NCBI GenBank assembly: GCA_007121575.1
Contig: SKKJ01000009.1
Span: forward strand, 1 to 7,229
DNA: 7,229 nucleotides
Source of the DNA: Natronomonas sp.
GTDB lineage: Archaea > Halobacteriota > Halobacteria > Halobacteriales > Haloarculaceae
Reading direction: 5' to 3'
Part shown: positions 1 through 5,710 of the stretch, one piece after another
Position numbering within the stretch: the first letter of the stretch is position 1
How the letters are laid out: the number at the start of each line of letters is the position of its first letter
The notes under the pieces: generated by a model
Told to the model about the DNA's origin: nothing
What the model saw: only the letters and a program-made list of their open reading frames with translations
The model's database searches: none
Translations under genes and position numbers: made by a program

Positions 1-1
1 G

Positions 2-682
2 ACCGAGCGCCCGGCCGAGGAGCTGTCGGTCGCGTACAGTCCGAACTTGGATCTCCAACCGGTCGATCCACAGATTCGCGAGATCGTCGGCAGGGCGGTC
101 GATGATCTCGCCGCCGCCGGCGTCACGGTCGATCCCGTCGATGTCTCGCTGCCATCCTATGACGAACTTTCGATGGCCTATGTCACACAGGTCGGAGCGT
201 TCTTCCGCGTTTTCAGCGATCAGATCTCCGCTGCGTACGGAGTTGATTTCGAGACGGCGGATCTCGAACCAACGGTCAAATCGACGATCGCGCTCGCCGA
301 CGGCGTCGAGACCGCCGATGAACGTGGTCGGAACGTCCCTCGAACCGCCGCGTACGACGGGATTCAAACGGCACTTTCGGGATACGATGCGTTGATAACG
401 CCGACGCTAACGGTTCCTCCATTCGGGAAGCGGCTTTCGGATCCGCTTCCGACAGAGATCGACGGCGAGTCGGTTCGCGGCGTGCCAACCGACGCGATGT
501 TAGCGTGGGTGTTCAATTTGACCGGCCATCCCGCAGCCTCGGTTCCGGCCGGGTTCACTGACGATGGGCTTCCAGTTGGATTACAGGTCGTCGCTCATCG
601 ACACGCTGAGGACGACATCCTCGCGGTCGCGGCCGCGCTCGAACGAGCGCGACCGTGGGTCGATCAGTACCCCGATCTGTAG
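2..682 (+). CDS. Amidase-signature family enzyme, C-terminal part (5' end outside window)
   Basis: The reading frame is open from the left edge (first full codon at base 2) to the TAG at 680-682, giving 226 visible residues; the true start is upstream. Family members hydrolyse amides or, as GatA, supply ammonia for tRNA transamidation, using a Lys-cisSer-Ser triad that would lie before the window and cannot be checked. Visible hallmarks of the C-terminal half are a substrate-lobe start resembling LSVAYSPNLD, then YDALITPTL (residues about 128-136), FNLTGHPAASVPAG (about 171-184) and GLPVGLQVVA (about 189-198), followed by a final helix LAVAAALERARPW. The Asn-Leu-Thr-Gly-His-Pro segment is typical of general amidases and of GatA. 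No gatB or gatC is visible, so a stand-alone amidase is as likely as GatA. The gene converges on the thiolase with a 21-base gap, and I see no T-run terminator after it. Confidence 0.88.
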   Translation, partial: TERPAEELSVAYSPNLDLQPVDPQIREIVGRAVDDLAAAGVTVDPVDVSLPSYDELSMAYVTQVGAFFRVFSDQISAAYGVDFETADLEPTVKSTIALADGVETADERGRNVPRTAAYDGIQTALSGYDALITPTLTVPPFGKRLSDPLPTEIDGESVRGVPTDAMLAWVFNLTGHPAASVPAGFTDDGLPVGLQVVAHRHAEDDILAVAAALERARPWVDQYPDL

Positions 683-703
683 TGTCGTCGTCGGTTCCCT
701 CGC

Positions 704-1855
704 TCACTCGACGATGAACTCGATCGCCGCACCCTGTCCGAAGCCGACACATTCGGTGGCGATGCCGCGTTCGGCGTCCCGTTTGTGCATTTCGTGAATC
801 AGCGTGACCGGTAGCCGGGCACCCGTCGCCCCGAGCGGATGACCGATGGCGATCGCGCCGCCGTTGACGTTGTAGATCTCGTTATCGAAGCCGATCTCAT
901 CGCGGCAGTAGACGCACTGGGAGGCGAATGCCTCGTTGAGTTCGACCAGATCGTAGTCCTCGACGGTCGTCCCGGAGCGCTCGAAGAGCGTCTCACAGGC
1001 GGGGACCGGACCGATCCCCATCACTTCCGGTTCGACGCCTTCGACGGCGTTGTTCCCGATCTCGGCGACTGCTTCGAGCCCGCGTTCCTCGGCGAATTCC
1101 CGTGACGTGATGAGAAGCGCCGCAGCTCCATCGGTCATCTGTGATGCGTTCCCGGCCGTGACCGTCCCGTCGGATTTGAACACCGACGGGAGCTCGGCGA
1201 GCTTCTCGGCGGTCGTTCCGGGGCGAAGACCTTCGTCTTCCGTGACGGTGAACGCCTCACCGCCTTCGTCGTGGCCTTCGATCGGTACGATCTCGTCGTC
1301 GAACCGGCCTTCTTCGGTCGCCGCGACGGCTCGCTGTTGGGATTGTGCGGCGTATTCGTCCTGGGTCTCACGAGTCACGTCATACCGCTCTGCGACCTCC
1401 TCGGCGGTCATGCCCATCTGAAGCGCCGCGACGTTATGATAGTCGTTGAGGCCGGGGTGGATCTCGTTGTTCCCGCCCATCGGAACCCGCGACATCGACT
1501 CGACGCCACCGGCGATGATACACTCTCGCTGTCCGGCGCGGATCGCGTTGGACGCGTTGATGATCGTTTCGGCGGAAGACGCACACCAACGGTTCACCGT
1601 CGTCGCTGGCGTGTCCTCGCCCAAGTCGGACATCAATGCAATGACGCGAGCCATATTGTTGCCCTGCTCGCTGCGCTGTTGAGCACAGCCCCACTGGAGG
1701 TCGTCGACGTCCTCTCCGGTTAGGTCCGTCTCTTCGAGAATCCGATTGATCAGCGGAATCGAGAGGTCTTCGGGACGAACGTCGGCAAATACACCGTCTG
1801 CTTTTCCGAGTGGCGTCCGATACGCTTTCACAACGACTGGCGTGTCAGCACTCAT
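704..1855 (-). CDS. FadA-type 3-ketoacyl-CoA thiolase (acetyl-CoA C-acyltransferase)
   Basis: This is a complete 383-residue cytosolic thiolase, close to the usual 385-400 residues. It should cleave 3-ketoacyl-CoA with CoA to acetyl-CoA and a shortened acyl-CoA (last step of beta-oxidation), or run in reverse. The nucleophilic cysteine is Cys91 in NRWCASS. The loop VNGGAIAIGHPLGATGAR (residues 330-347) supplies His339, NEAFA is at 307-311, and the second catalytic cysteine is Cys369 in CVGFGQG. The last motif, with a bulky residue between the glycines, resembles E. coli FadA (CIGLGQG) more than the CGGGG form of biosynthetic thiolases, as do GGVESMSRVPM (116-126) and HPGL. This points to the degradative class; chain-length preference cannot be read from sequence. 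The ATG at 1853-1855 is supported by the family N-terminus and by a TATA-like box about 30 bases upstream. No hydroxyacyl-CoA dehydrogenase or enoyl-CoA hydratase gene is adjacent. The gene ends 21 bases from the convergent amidase. Confidence 0.95.
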   Translation of the reverse strand: MSADTPVVVKAYRTPLGKADGVFADVRPEDLSIPLINRILEETDLTGEDVDDLQWGCAQQRSEQGNNMARVIALMSDLGEDTPATTVNRWCASSAETIINASNAIRAGQRECIIAGGVESMSRVPMGGNNEIHPGLNDYHNVAALQMGMTAEEVAERYDVTRETQDEYAAQSQQRAVAATEEGRFDDEIVPIEGHDEGGEAFTVTEDEGLRPGTTAEKLAELPSVFKSDGTVTAGNASQMTDGAAALLITSREFAEERGLEAVAEIGNNAVEGVEPEVMGIGPVPACETLFERSGTTVEDYDLVELNEAFASQCVYCRDEIGFDNEIYNVNGGAIAIGHPLGATGARLPVTLIHEMHKRDAERGIATECVGFGQGAAIEFIVE

Positions 1856-1878
1856 GATATCTCATAGTTCTTCGAGTA

Positions 1879-1889
1879 CGTTAAAACTT
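1879..1889 (-). promoter_or_regulatory. TATA-like box of the thiolase gene (leaderless promoter)
   Basis: On the minus strand the sequence reads GTTTTAACG, centred about 29 bases before the thiolase ATG, with an A-rich stretch just upstream that could serve as a TFB recognition element. In haloarchaea transcription starts about 25 bases after the TATA centre, so the mRNA would begin at or within a few bases of the ATG. There is no Shine-Dalgarno sequence before that ATG, which agrees with a leaderless transcript. Assigned by eye from composition and spacing. Confidence 0.5.
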
Positions 1890-1923
1890 TTACTCGGTGT
1901 TTCGTTTCTTGTAAAGTTTCGAG

Positions 1924-1934
1924 AGTGTTACACT
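1924..1934. repeat. Perfect 11-base inverted repeat upstream of the thiolase promoter
   Basis: The sequence AGTGTTACACT is two 5-base arms, AGTGT and ACACT, around a single central base. It lies about 40 bases upstream of the thiolase TATA-like box and 35 bases after the end of the oxidoreductase gene, in a non-coding gap. Its size and symmetry fit a half-turn-spaced dimeric regulator site, but an 11-base palindrome can occur by chance and no second copy was noticed in the window. Confidence 0.3.
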
Positions 1935-1969
1935 ATTGGATGTTAATCCGTGGTGTACGGCTCCGTCGG

Positions 1970-3100
1970 CTAACTGGCGTCTGTTTCCGTTCGTCCGGCG
2001 CCGAAACGGTCCGCGGACAGTATCCGTCGGAGATCGGAATCCACTCCGTCGATGGTGTCTACGAGAACGCGGCTGATGACGGGCGCGAGTCCGACCCCGG
2101 CACCGCTCATTCCGCAGGCGACGAGCAAGCCGTCGGGTCCCCTAGTGAGGAGGTTCCCAACGATCGGGTTGAAATCCGGGGTGATCGTCCGCAGCCCGAT
2201 CCACTCGTTGATAAGCGCCGCGTCAGCCAGTTGCGGAAGGTACTCTTTCGCGATTCGGCTGACGTCGTTCCGAAACGATTCGGGTATCTCGATCGCCGTA
2301 TCCGGATCGAGCCGTTCGGCTTCGTCGTATCGGCCCCACCGACGCCCTGCGAGCGCTTTCGATGGCCCCTCGGGTCGGAAATAAAACGCTCCTTCAAGCT
2401 TCGAGAGATACGGAATCGAGAGCTCGCTTTCGGTCTCTAACACCAGTATCGGTCCCGTCGTGTGTCGAAGCGGCAACGACACGTCGACGAAGTCGTTTAT
2501 TTTCGGCGCCCACGGGCCAGCCGCGTTTACGACGATATCGGCTCGATACGTCTCGCTTGTCGTCTCGACGCCGCTCACGTGTCCGTGTTCTGTCTGTATA
2601 TCCGTTACCGCCGTTCCAGTCTCGATGTGTACACCTTCGGCTCGAGCGCCTTCCGCGAAGTATTCGACGGCGTCCTGTTGGTTTATATACCCACCCTCGG
2701 GGAAGTATAACCCGCCGGTGACTGCACTCGGATCCAGCCCGTGTGGTTCGACCGCTCGGCCTTCGAGTATCTCCGGTTCGAATCCGTATTCGGTGAGTGT
2801 GGCCGCTTTCGCCCGTATTGCCTCCAATTGAATGTCGTCGTTGGCGACGATCATATACCCACTCCGATCGAACGCGACCGACCCGTCTTCGATCAGTGGT
2901 CCGTACGTCCGCCACGCCTCCCGTTGGAGATACGTGTTAAACGGGTGTGCGCTGTCCCAACTCGGTCGACCCATCGACGCGGCCGTCGTCCCCGATCCGA
3001 GCGTGTTCTTTTCGATGAGCGTTACATCGTCGTGGTGCCGAAGCGCGTACGCGATGTTCGTCCCGATAATCCCCCCACCGACGATCACGATCGATTCCAT
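1970..3100 (-). CDS. FAD-dependent oxidoreductase, DAO family (D-amino-acid / glycine / sarcosine oxidase-like)
   Basis: This complete 376-residue protein has the N-terminal dinucleotide-binding fold of the DAO superfamily: GGGIIG at residues 8-13, Glu30 at the end of the second strand (ribose binding) and GSGTTAASMG at 35-44 next to the flavin. VNAAGPWA at 191-198 is the second FAD contact typical of the family. The C-terminus carries GLRTITPDFNPIVG (302-315) and GLLVACGMSGAGVGLAP (324-340), which close over FAD in glycine oxidase, sarcosine oxidase and dimethylglycine dehydrogenase relatives. The length matches single-subunit members (about 370-390 residues). The likely reaction is oxidation of a C-N bond of an amino acid or N-methylated amine in the cytosol, passing electrons to oxygen or a carrier; the substrate is not evident. 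There is no signal peptide. The ATG at 3098-3100 places the Rossmann strand immediately at the N-terminus, so no earlier start is needed. It lies 75 bases downstream of hemQ, behind a T-run. Confidence 0.9.
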   Translation of the reverse strand: MESIVIVGGGIIGTNIAYALRHHDDVTLIEKNTLGSGTTAASMGRPSWDSAHPFNTYLQREAWRTYGPLIEDGSVAFDRSGYMIVANDDIQLEAIRAKAATLTEYGFEPEILEGRAVEPHGLDPSAVTGGLYFPEGGYINQQDAVEYFAEGARAEGVHIETGTAVTDIQTEHGHVSGVETTSETYRADIVVNAAGPWAPKINDFVDVSLPLRHTTGPILVLETESELSIPYLSKLEGAFYFRPEGPSKALAGRRWGRYDEAERLDPDTAIEIPESFRNDVSRIAKEYLPQLADAALINEWIGLRTITPDFNPIVGNLLTRGPDGLLVACGMSGAGVGLAPVISRVLVDTIDGVDSDLRRILSADRFGAGRTETDAS

Positions 3101-3132
3101 TGTTCGCTCTGTTAGTGACTCCTCGAGCGAGT

Positions 3133-3142
3133 GGTATCAATG
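3133..3142 (-). promoter_or_regulatory. Weak candidate TATA box for the oxidoreductase
   Basis: On the minus strand ATTGATA lies about 37 bases before the ATG at 3100 and is the only AT-rich hexamer at a usable distance after the T-run. It would give a leader of roughly 10 bases. A purine stretch GAGGAG (3119-3124) is 18 bases from the ATG, too far for a normal Shine-Dalgarno site. The match is poor; read-through from hemQ is the alternative. Confidence 0.25.
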
Positions 3143-3160
3143 TGTGTGAAGTGACCGTTC

Positions 3161-3167
3161 AAAAAAA
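3161..3167 (-). terminator. T-run terminator after hemQ
   Basis: Seven consecutive T residues on the minus strand begin 8 bases after the hemQ TGA (3176-3178). Archaeal transcription commonly stops at such runs without needing a hairpin, and none is obvious here. This would separate hemQ from the oxidoreductase downstream, at least partly. Confidence 0.55.
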
Positions 3168-3175
3168 GCCCTATG

Positions 3176-5023
3176 TCACGCTAAAAAGACGTGTCTCGGT
3201 CGGTCGGCTAAGACCTCGCGGCCGTACTGGACAGTCTCGCGGAACGCGTCCGAGCGGAAGAACTCCATCGCGTCCTCCCGATCGCGCCACTGACTGGCGA
3301 TGAACATGTCGTTCTCGTCGCGATCGTTGGCCAACAGGCTGGTTTCGAGATGGCCGTCCATCCCCGCCAGCAACTCGCCGACGGTTTCGAACGTCTCAAC
3401 GAAATCGTCGCGGTGCTCCGGCTGAACGGTGTAGAACATTCCCATCGTTCCGAACCCGCTCTCCTCGCCCGCCCTCGCGACGATTCCGGGCAATTCTGCG
3501 AGGAAGCCACCGGCGGTGTCTGCCGCACTTTTCGTTTCCCAAAGCGAGACGATCGCGGAGCGTCCGTCGCCGTGTTCGTCGGTGTAGACTTCGGATTTGA
3601 CGTGCGTGTCGTAATGTTCGAACCGGTCCCGAAGCGTGCCGAGCTCTTCGCGGAGGGTTTCGGGATCGGCCTCCGAGTACAGCACCATCGCGTAGACGTC
3701 CTCACCGTGTGGTTTTCCGGCGTAAATATCGAGGGCTTCGAGTTCACCGCGGATGTCGTCGTCCCCGTCGGTCCCGTGGGTCTCCGTCTCGTCTGCTTCG
3801 GTTCCGAGTGCCGCTCCGACGCCGGAGCTCACGCCCGGAAGGTCGGCTAAAAACCCGGACGCCGTGTTCGCGGCCCGTTCGTTTCGCCACAGCGAGACGA
3901 CCGCGGTTTCGCCGGAATCCGCCCGAACGGCAGTCAGCACGTGTGTATCGTAGTGCTCGAAGTTGCTTCGAAGCCCGTCGACCCGTTCTGCTAGCTCTTC
4001 GGCGTCGGCATCGGACCGAAAGAGCAAGCCGTAGCCGGCTTTCGGGTACTCCTCGAGCGAAACGCCGAACTGCCCGAGTCGCCCCGAAAGCACTTCGGCT
4101 TCGATCACTTCGTGTCCCGGGCCACCGGTGTCCGGTTTCCCTCCTGAGCTCGTGTCCGATTTTGCTTCACCCGGGTGTCCTCCCTGTCGATCGCCGCGAC
4201 CTTCTGTGGCGTGTCCTTCGTTCTCCGCCGTCGTACCGGTTGGCACTGATTCCCCGGCGAAGACGGCCGGCAGATCCGATGGCGGGAACTGCCGACCGAC
4301 GTAGAACGGACCGAATTCGGCGAATTTCGACGAAGACGGGTCGAATCGCATTTCATACAGGAGATGCTTTATATCTGTCATTTCGTCGGCGAACAGCGTT
4401 ACGCCCCACTCGTAGTCGTCGAGACCGACGCTACCGGTAATGATTTGACGTACCTTGCCGGCGTACTTGCGGCCGATCTCTCCGTGAGCGGACATGTACT
4501 CGGCGCGTTCTTCGAACGGGAGGTCATACCAGTTATACTCCGGTTCGCGCCGCTTATCCATCGGGTAAAAACAGACGTGCTCCGCATCGGGTATCGTCGG
4601 ATAGATGCGCTGGCGCATGTAGTTGCGCATTCCGGCGTCCTCGATCTCGTCGATCCCGTCGACGAGCTCTTCGTGCATGTATCCGGAGACCTCTGTCACG
4701 GAGACGTACGACGATGTTTGTCCGGTGAATTCGGCGAGTGCGGTCGATTCGAACCGGCGCTCGGCTCGATCGAGTGCCGCGAGCGTCGGTCGGAGATGAA
4801 GAACCATGAGATCGGCCTTGTGGCCGATGATCGTGAAGACGGTCGAACCTCCCGCATCGCTATCTCGTAACTCGACGTGCGATTGGAGATATTCGACGCC
4901 CTCCTCAAGCGCCCGGTCACGCTCCCGTTCGGTCGCGTCTCGCCATGCGTCCCAATCGATCGAACGGAGATCGTGAAGCGCATACCAGCCCTCCTCTGTC
5001 CCTGGTGGTCGTCGCTGTTCCAT
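3176..5023 (-). CDS. hemQ: HemQ/PitA-type protein: chlorite dismutase-like domain fused to three ABM-like domains
   Basis: This complete 615-residue cytosolic protein starts at ATG 5021-5023. Residues about 10-256 form a chlorite dismutase-family domain of the HemQ type, which decarboxylates Fe-coproporphyrin III to haem b using peroxide. The positions I recall as functional in Listeria HemQ are kept at a constant offset of 6: Arg139, Tyr153 (in FYPMDK, the radical tyrosine), Met155, His180 (in MSAHGEIGRKYAGK, the proximal haem ligand), Gln193 and Ser231. A polar Gly/Asp/Ser linker follows (about 262-306). Two divergent copies of one alpha/beta module come next (about 308-403 and 425-518), both containing FEHYDTHV, a VSLW strand and FLADLPG or FLAELPG. 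An ABM-like domain ends the protein (about 525-613). A HemQ-ABM fusion is the known architecture of Haloferax volcanii PitA. Ordinary bacterial HemQ is about 250 residues. Catalysis is inferred, not shown. It lies upstream of the oxidoreductase on the same strand, separated by a T-run. Confidence 0.92.
   Translation of the reverse strand: MEQRRPPGTEEGWYALHDLRSIDWDAWRDATERERDRALEEGVEYLQSHVELRDSDAGGSTVFTIIGHKADLMVLHLRPTLAALDRAERRFESTALAEFTGQTSSYVSVTEVSGYMHEELVDGIDEIEDAGMRNYMRQRIYPTIPDAEHVCFYPMDKRREPEYNWYDLPFEERAEYMSAHGEIGRKYAGKVRQIITGSVGLDDYEWGVTLFADEMTDIKHLLYEMRFDPSSSKFAEFGPFYVGRQFPPSDLPAVFAGESVPTGTTAENEGHATEGRGDRQGGHPGEAKSDTSSGGKPDTGGPGHEVIEAEVLSGRLGQFGVSLEEYPKAGYGLLFRSDADAEELAERVDGLRSNFEHYDTHVLTAVRADSGETAVVSLWRNERAANTASGFLADLPGVSSGVGAALGTEADETETHGTDGDDDIRGELEALDIYAGKPHGEDVYAMVLYSEADPETLREELGTLRDRFEHYDTHVKSEVYTDEHGDGRSAIVSLWETKSAADTAGGFLAELPGIVARAGEESGFGTMGMFYTVQPEHRDDFVETFETVGELLAGMDGHLETSLLANDRDENDMFIASQWRDREDAMEFFRSDAFRETVQYGREVLADRPRHVFLA
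3470..4102 (-). repeat. Duplicated protein module within hemQ (two diverged copies)
   Basis: Copy 1 covers residues about 308-403 and copy 2 about 425-518. FEHYDTHV occurs at 355-362 and 468-475, VVSLW/IVSLW at 375-379 and 491-495, and FLADLPG/FLAELPG at 391-397 and 507-513, so the repeat unit is 113-116 residues with a three-residue insertion in copy 2. The strand-helix-strand-strand-helix order (for example YGLLF, AEELAERVDGL, THVLTAV, TAVVSLW, AANTASGFLA) fits a ferredoxin-like dimeric alpha/beta-barrel domain. Codons for the identical FEHYDTHV differ between copies, so the duplication is old. The copies are joined by an acidic linker (about 404-424). Confidence 0.8.
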
Positions 5024-5042
5024 ACTTGCGTTGTTCGCCTGC

Positions 5043-5055
5043 GGGCATAATGTGG
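5043..5055 (-). promoter_or_regulatory. Candidate TATA-like box of hemQ
   Basis: On the minus strand the sequence ACATTATGCC is centred about 26 bases before the hemQ ATG, the distance expected for a leaderless haloarchaeal transcript. No Shine-Dalgarno motif precedes that ATG. The box is only a partial match, and stronger AT-rich stretches lie 140-200 bases upstream, so a longer leader is possible. Confidence 0.35.
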
Positions 5056-5291
5056 CTTTTGTGTCCGGGCCCGTCCCGAGCCAGCCGATAACTCGTGTTG
5101 TGATCGCGACTTCTCTGAGTTAAATCCGTTATACCGACTTTCACTGACAGTCTCTTGTAGCCGACCGAATAACGAATTAGATGGCTCAATAAATGTTCTA
5201 AAGCGATTTTAAAACGTCGTTAAATAATTACTAGCTCGAAAAACTCAGCGTGAAGCGGGCGAACGATCCTGAATCGACGCGAAGGCTCTGG

Positions 5292-5301
5292 GGTTTATAT
5301 A
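5292..5301 (+). promoter_or_regulatory. TATA box of the small membrane protein gene
   Basis: TTTATATA is a near-ideal archaeal TATA box, centred about 42 bases before the ATG at 5339. A transcript starting about 25 bases downstream, near 5322, would have a leader of about 15 bases that just includes the AAGGAG ribosome binding site. Confidence 0.6.
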
Positions 5302-5325
5302 GGGTTTGCAGACCATGGCTTGAGT

Positions 5326-5331
5326 AAGGAG
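5326..5331 (+). promoter_or_regulatory. Shine-Dalgarno site AAGGAG fixing the start at 5339
   Basis: AAGGAG lies 7 bases before the ATG at 5339-5341, an optimal spacing for pairing with the CCTCC end of 16S rRNA. It decides this start and is notable because the thiolase and hemQ starts in this window have no such site. Confidence 0.75.
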
Positions 5332-5338
5332 ATCACCA

Positions 5339-5590
5339 ATGTCAAGCGCCACGTCCTCTCACCCGACCTCACTCGCCACGGACAACGGAAGTATCGCAAG
5401 CGACTGGGCTGATCGTCTCGTCTCCGGCGTTCGCGCGACGGCATTCTGGAGCGCCGCGATTTTGCCGATTCTCGTTATCGCCGCGCTCGCGGTGGGTACT
5501 ATCAGTCAGTATCCGATGCTCCTCGCCGGTGCGCTGGTGCTCAATGCGGTTTGTGCGATCGTCGGCCATAACCACACGCCAAGGCGGTAA
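5339..5590 (+). CDS. Small two-helix membrane protein, unknown function
   Basis: I do not recognise a named family. The 83-residue product has a polar, Ser/Thr-rich N-terminus (about 1-25). Two hydrophobic segments follow, at about 33-55 (ATAFWSAAILPILVIAALAV) and 58-76 (YPMLLAGALVLNAVCAIVG), separated by a tight turn. The tail is short and basic and includes HNH and RR. Positive residues at the tail and Arg26/Arg32 before the first helix suggest a hairpin with both ends in the cytoplasm. A good TATA box, an ideal Shine-Dalgarno site and a downstream T-run make it a real, singly transcribed gene despite its size. It is divergent from hemQ and convergent with the site-2 protease; neither placement gives a function. 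The protease cleaves membrane proteins, but a link between the two is speculation. Sequence shows no cleavable signal peptide or metal-binding Cys cluster. Confidence 0.75.
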   Translation: MSSATSSHPTSLATDNGSIASDWADRLVSGVRATAFWSAAILPILVIAALAVGTISQYPMLLAGALVLNAVCAIVGHNHTPRR

Positions 5591-5637
5591 ACGTACATAC
5601 GCGGATACAGCGCTGACCCACGGTCGATCTCTCACTC

Positions 5638-5660
5638 GCCTTTTTCAACGCCTCTTTATT
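5638..5660 (+). terminator. T-rich terminator after the small membrane protein gene
   Basis: Two T-rich tracts (TTTTT at 5641-5645 and CTTTATT at 5654-5660), each preceded by CGCCT, lie about 50 bases after the TAA at 5588-5590. Such tracts are typical archaeal stop signals. They also sit in the convergent gap before the protease end; no matching T-run is seen on the minus strand for that gene. Confidence 0.45.
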
Positions 5661-5710
5661 AGGTCCCTACAGCCAGATCATGTCGAATCGGCTCATGCGA
5701 ACAGCCAGTT

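Larger units (their letters stand above)
5024..5338. other. Divergent intergenic region between hemQ and the small membrane protein gene
   Basis: There is no convincing gene in these 315 bases. A minus-strand frame runs in from inside hemQ, but it opens with TTG, overlaps the hemQ start in another frame and shows no family features. The part nearest hemQ (5060-5110) is GC-rich and holds the 8-base palindrome CGGGCCCG at 5066-5073. The middle (about 5157-5245) is strikingly AT-rich for this genome, with a near-palindrome CGATTTTAAAACG around 5204-5216. The right end carries the TATA box and ribosome binding site of the plus-strand gene. No tRNA, hairpin terminator or riboswitch was recognised. 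Confidence 0.6.

Noticed and set aside
47..49. TTG as the start codon of the amidase
   Set aside because: The in-frame codons before it encode LSVAYSPN, a normal internal amidase segment, so the gene enters from outside the window.
2394..2915. Minus-strand 173-residue frame inside the oxidoreductase gene
   Set aside because: It is an Arg-rich out-of-frame shadow of the FAD oxidoreductase on the same strand, without any domain.
3709..4440. Long plus-strand open frame (243 residues) opposite hemQ
   Set aside because: It is antisense to a well-supported gene, very rich in Arg, with no family features or upstream signals. GC-rich coding DNA commonly leaves the opposite strand open.
5066..5073. 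CGGGCCCG palindrome upstream of hemQ as an operator
   Set aside because: Eight-base GC palindromes are common by chance in DNA of this composition, and there is no second site.
4917..5189. Minus-strand 90-residue frame beginning in the hemQ upstream region
   Set aside because: It starts with TTG, overlaps the hemQ N-terminus in a different frame, and its product is basic and unlike the acidic proteins of this genome.
5314..5322. Two-codon reading frame ATG-GCT-TGA just before the small membrane protein gene, as a translational control element
   Set aside because: The expected transcription start from the TATA box is near 5322, so this ATG would not be in the mRNA.
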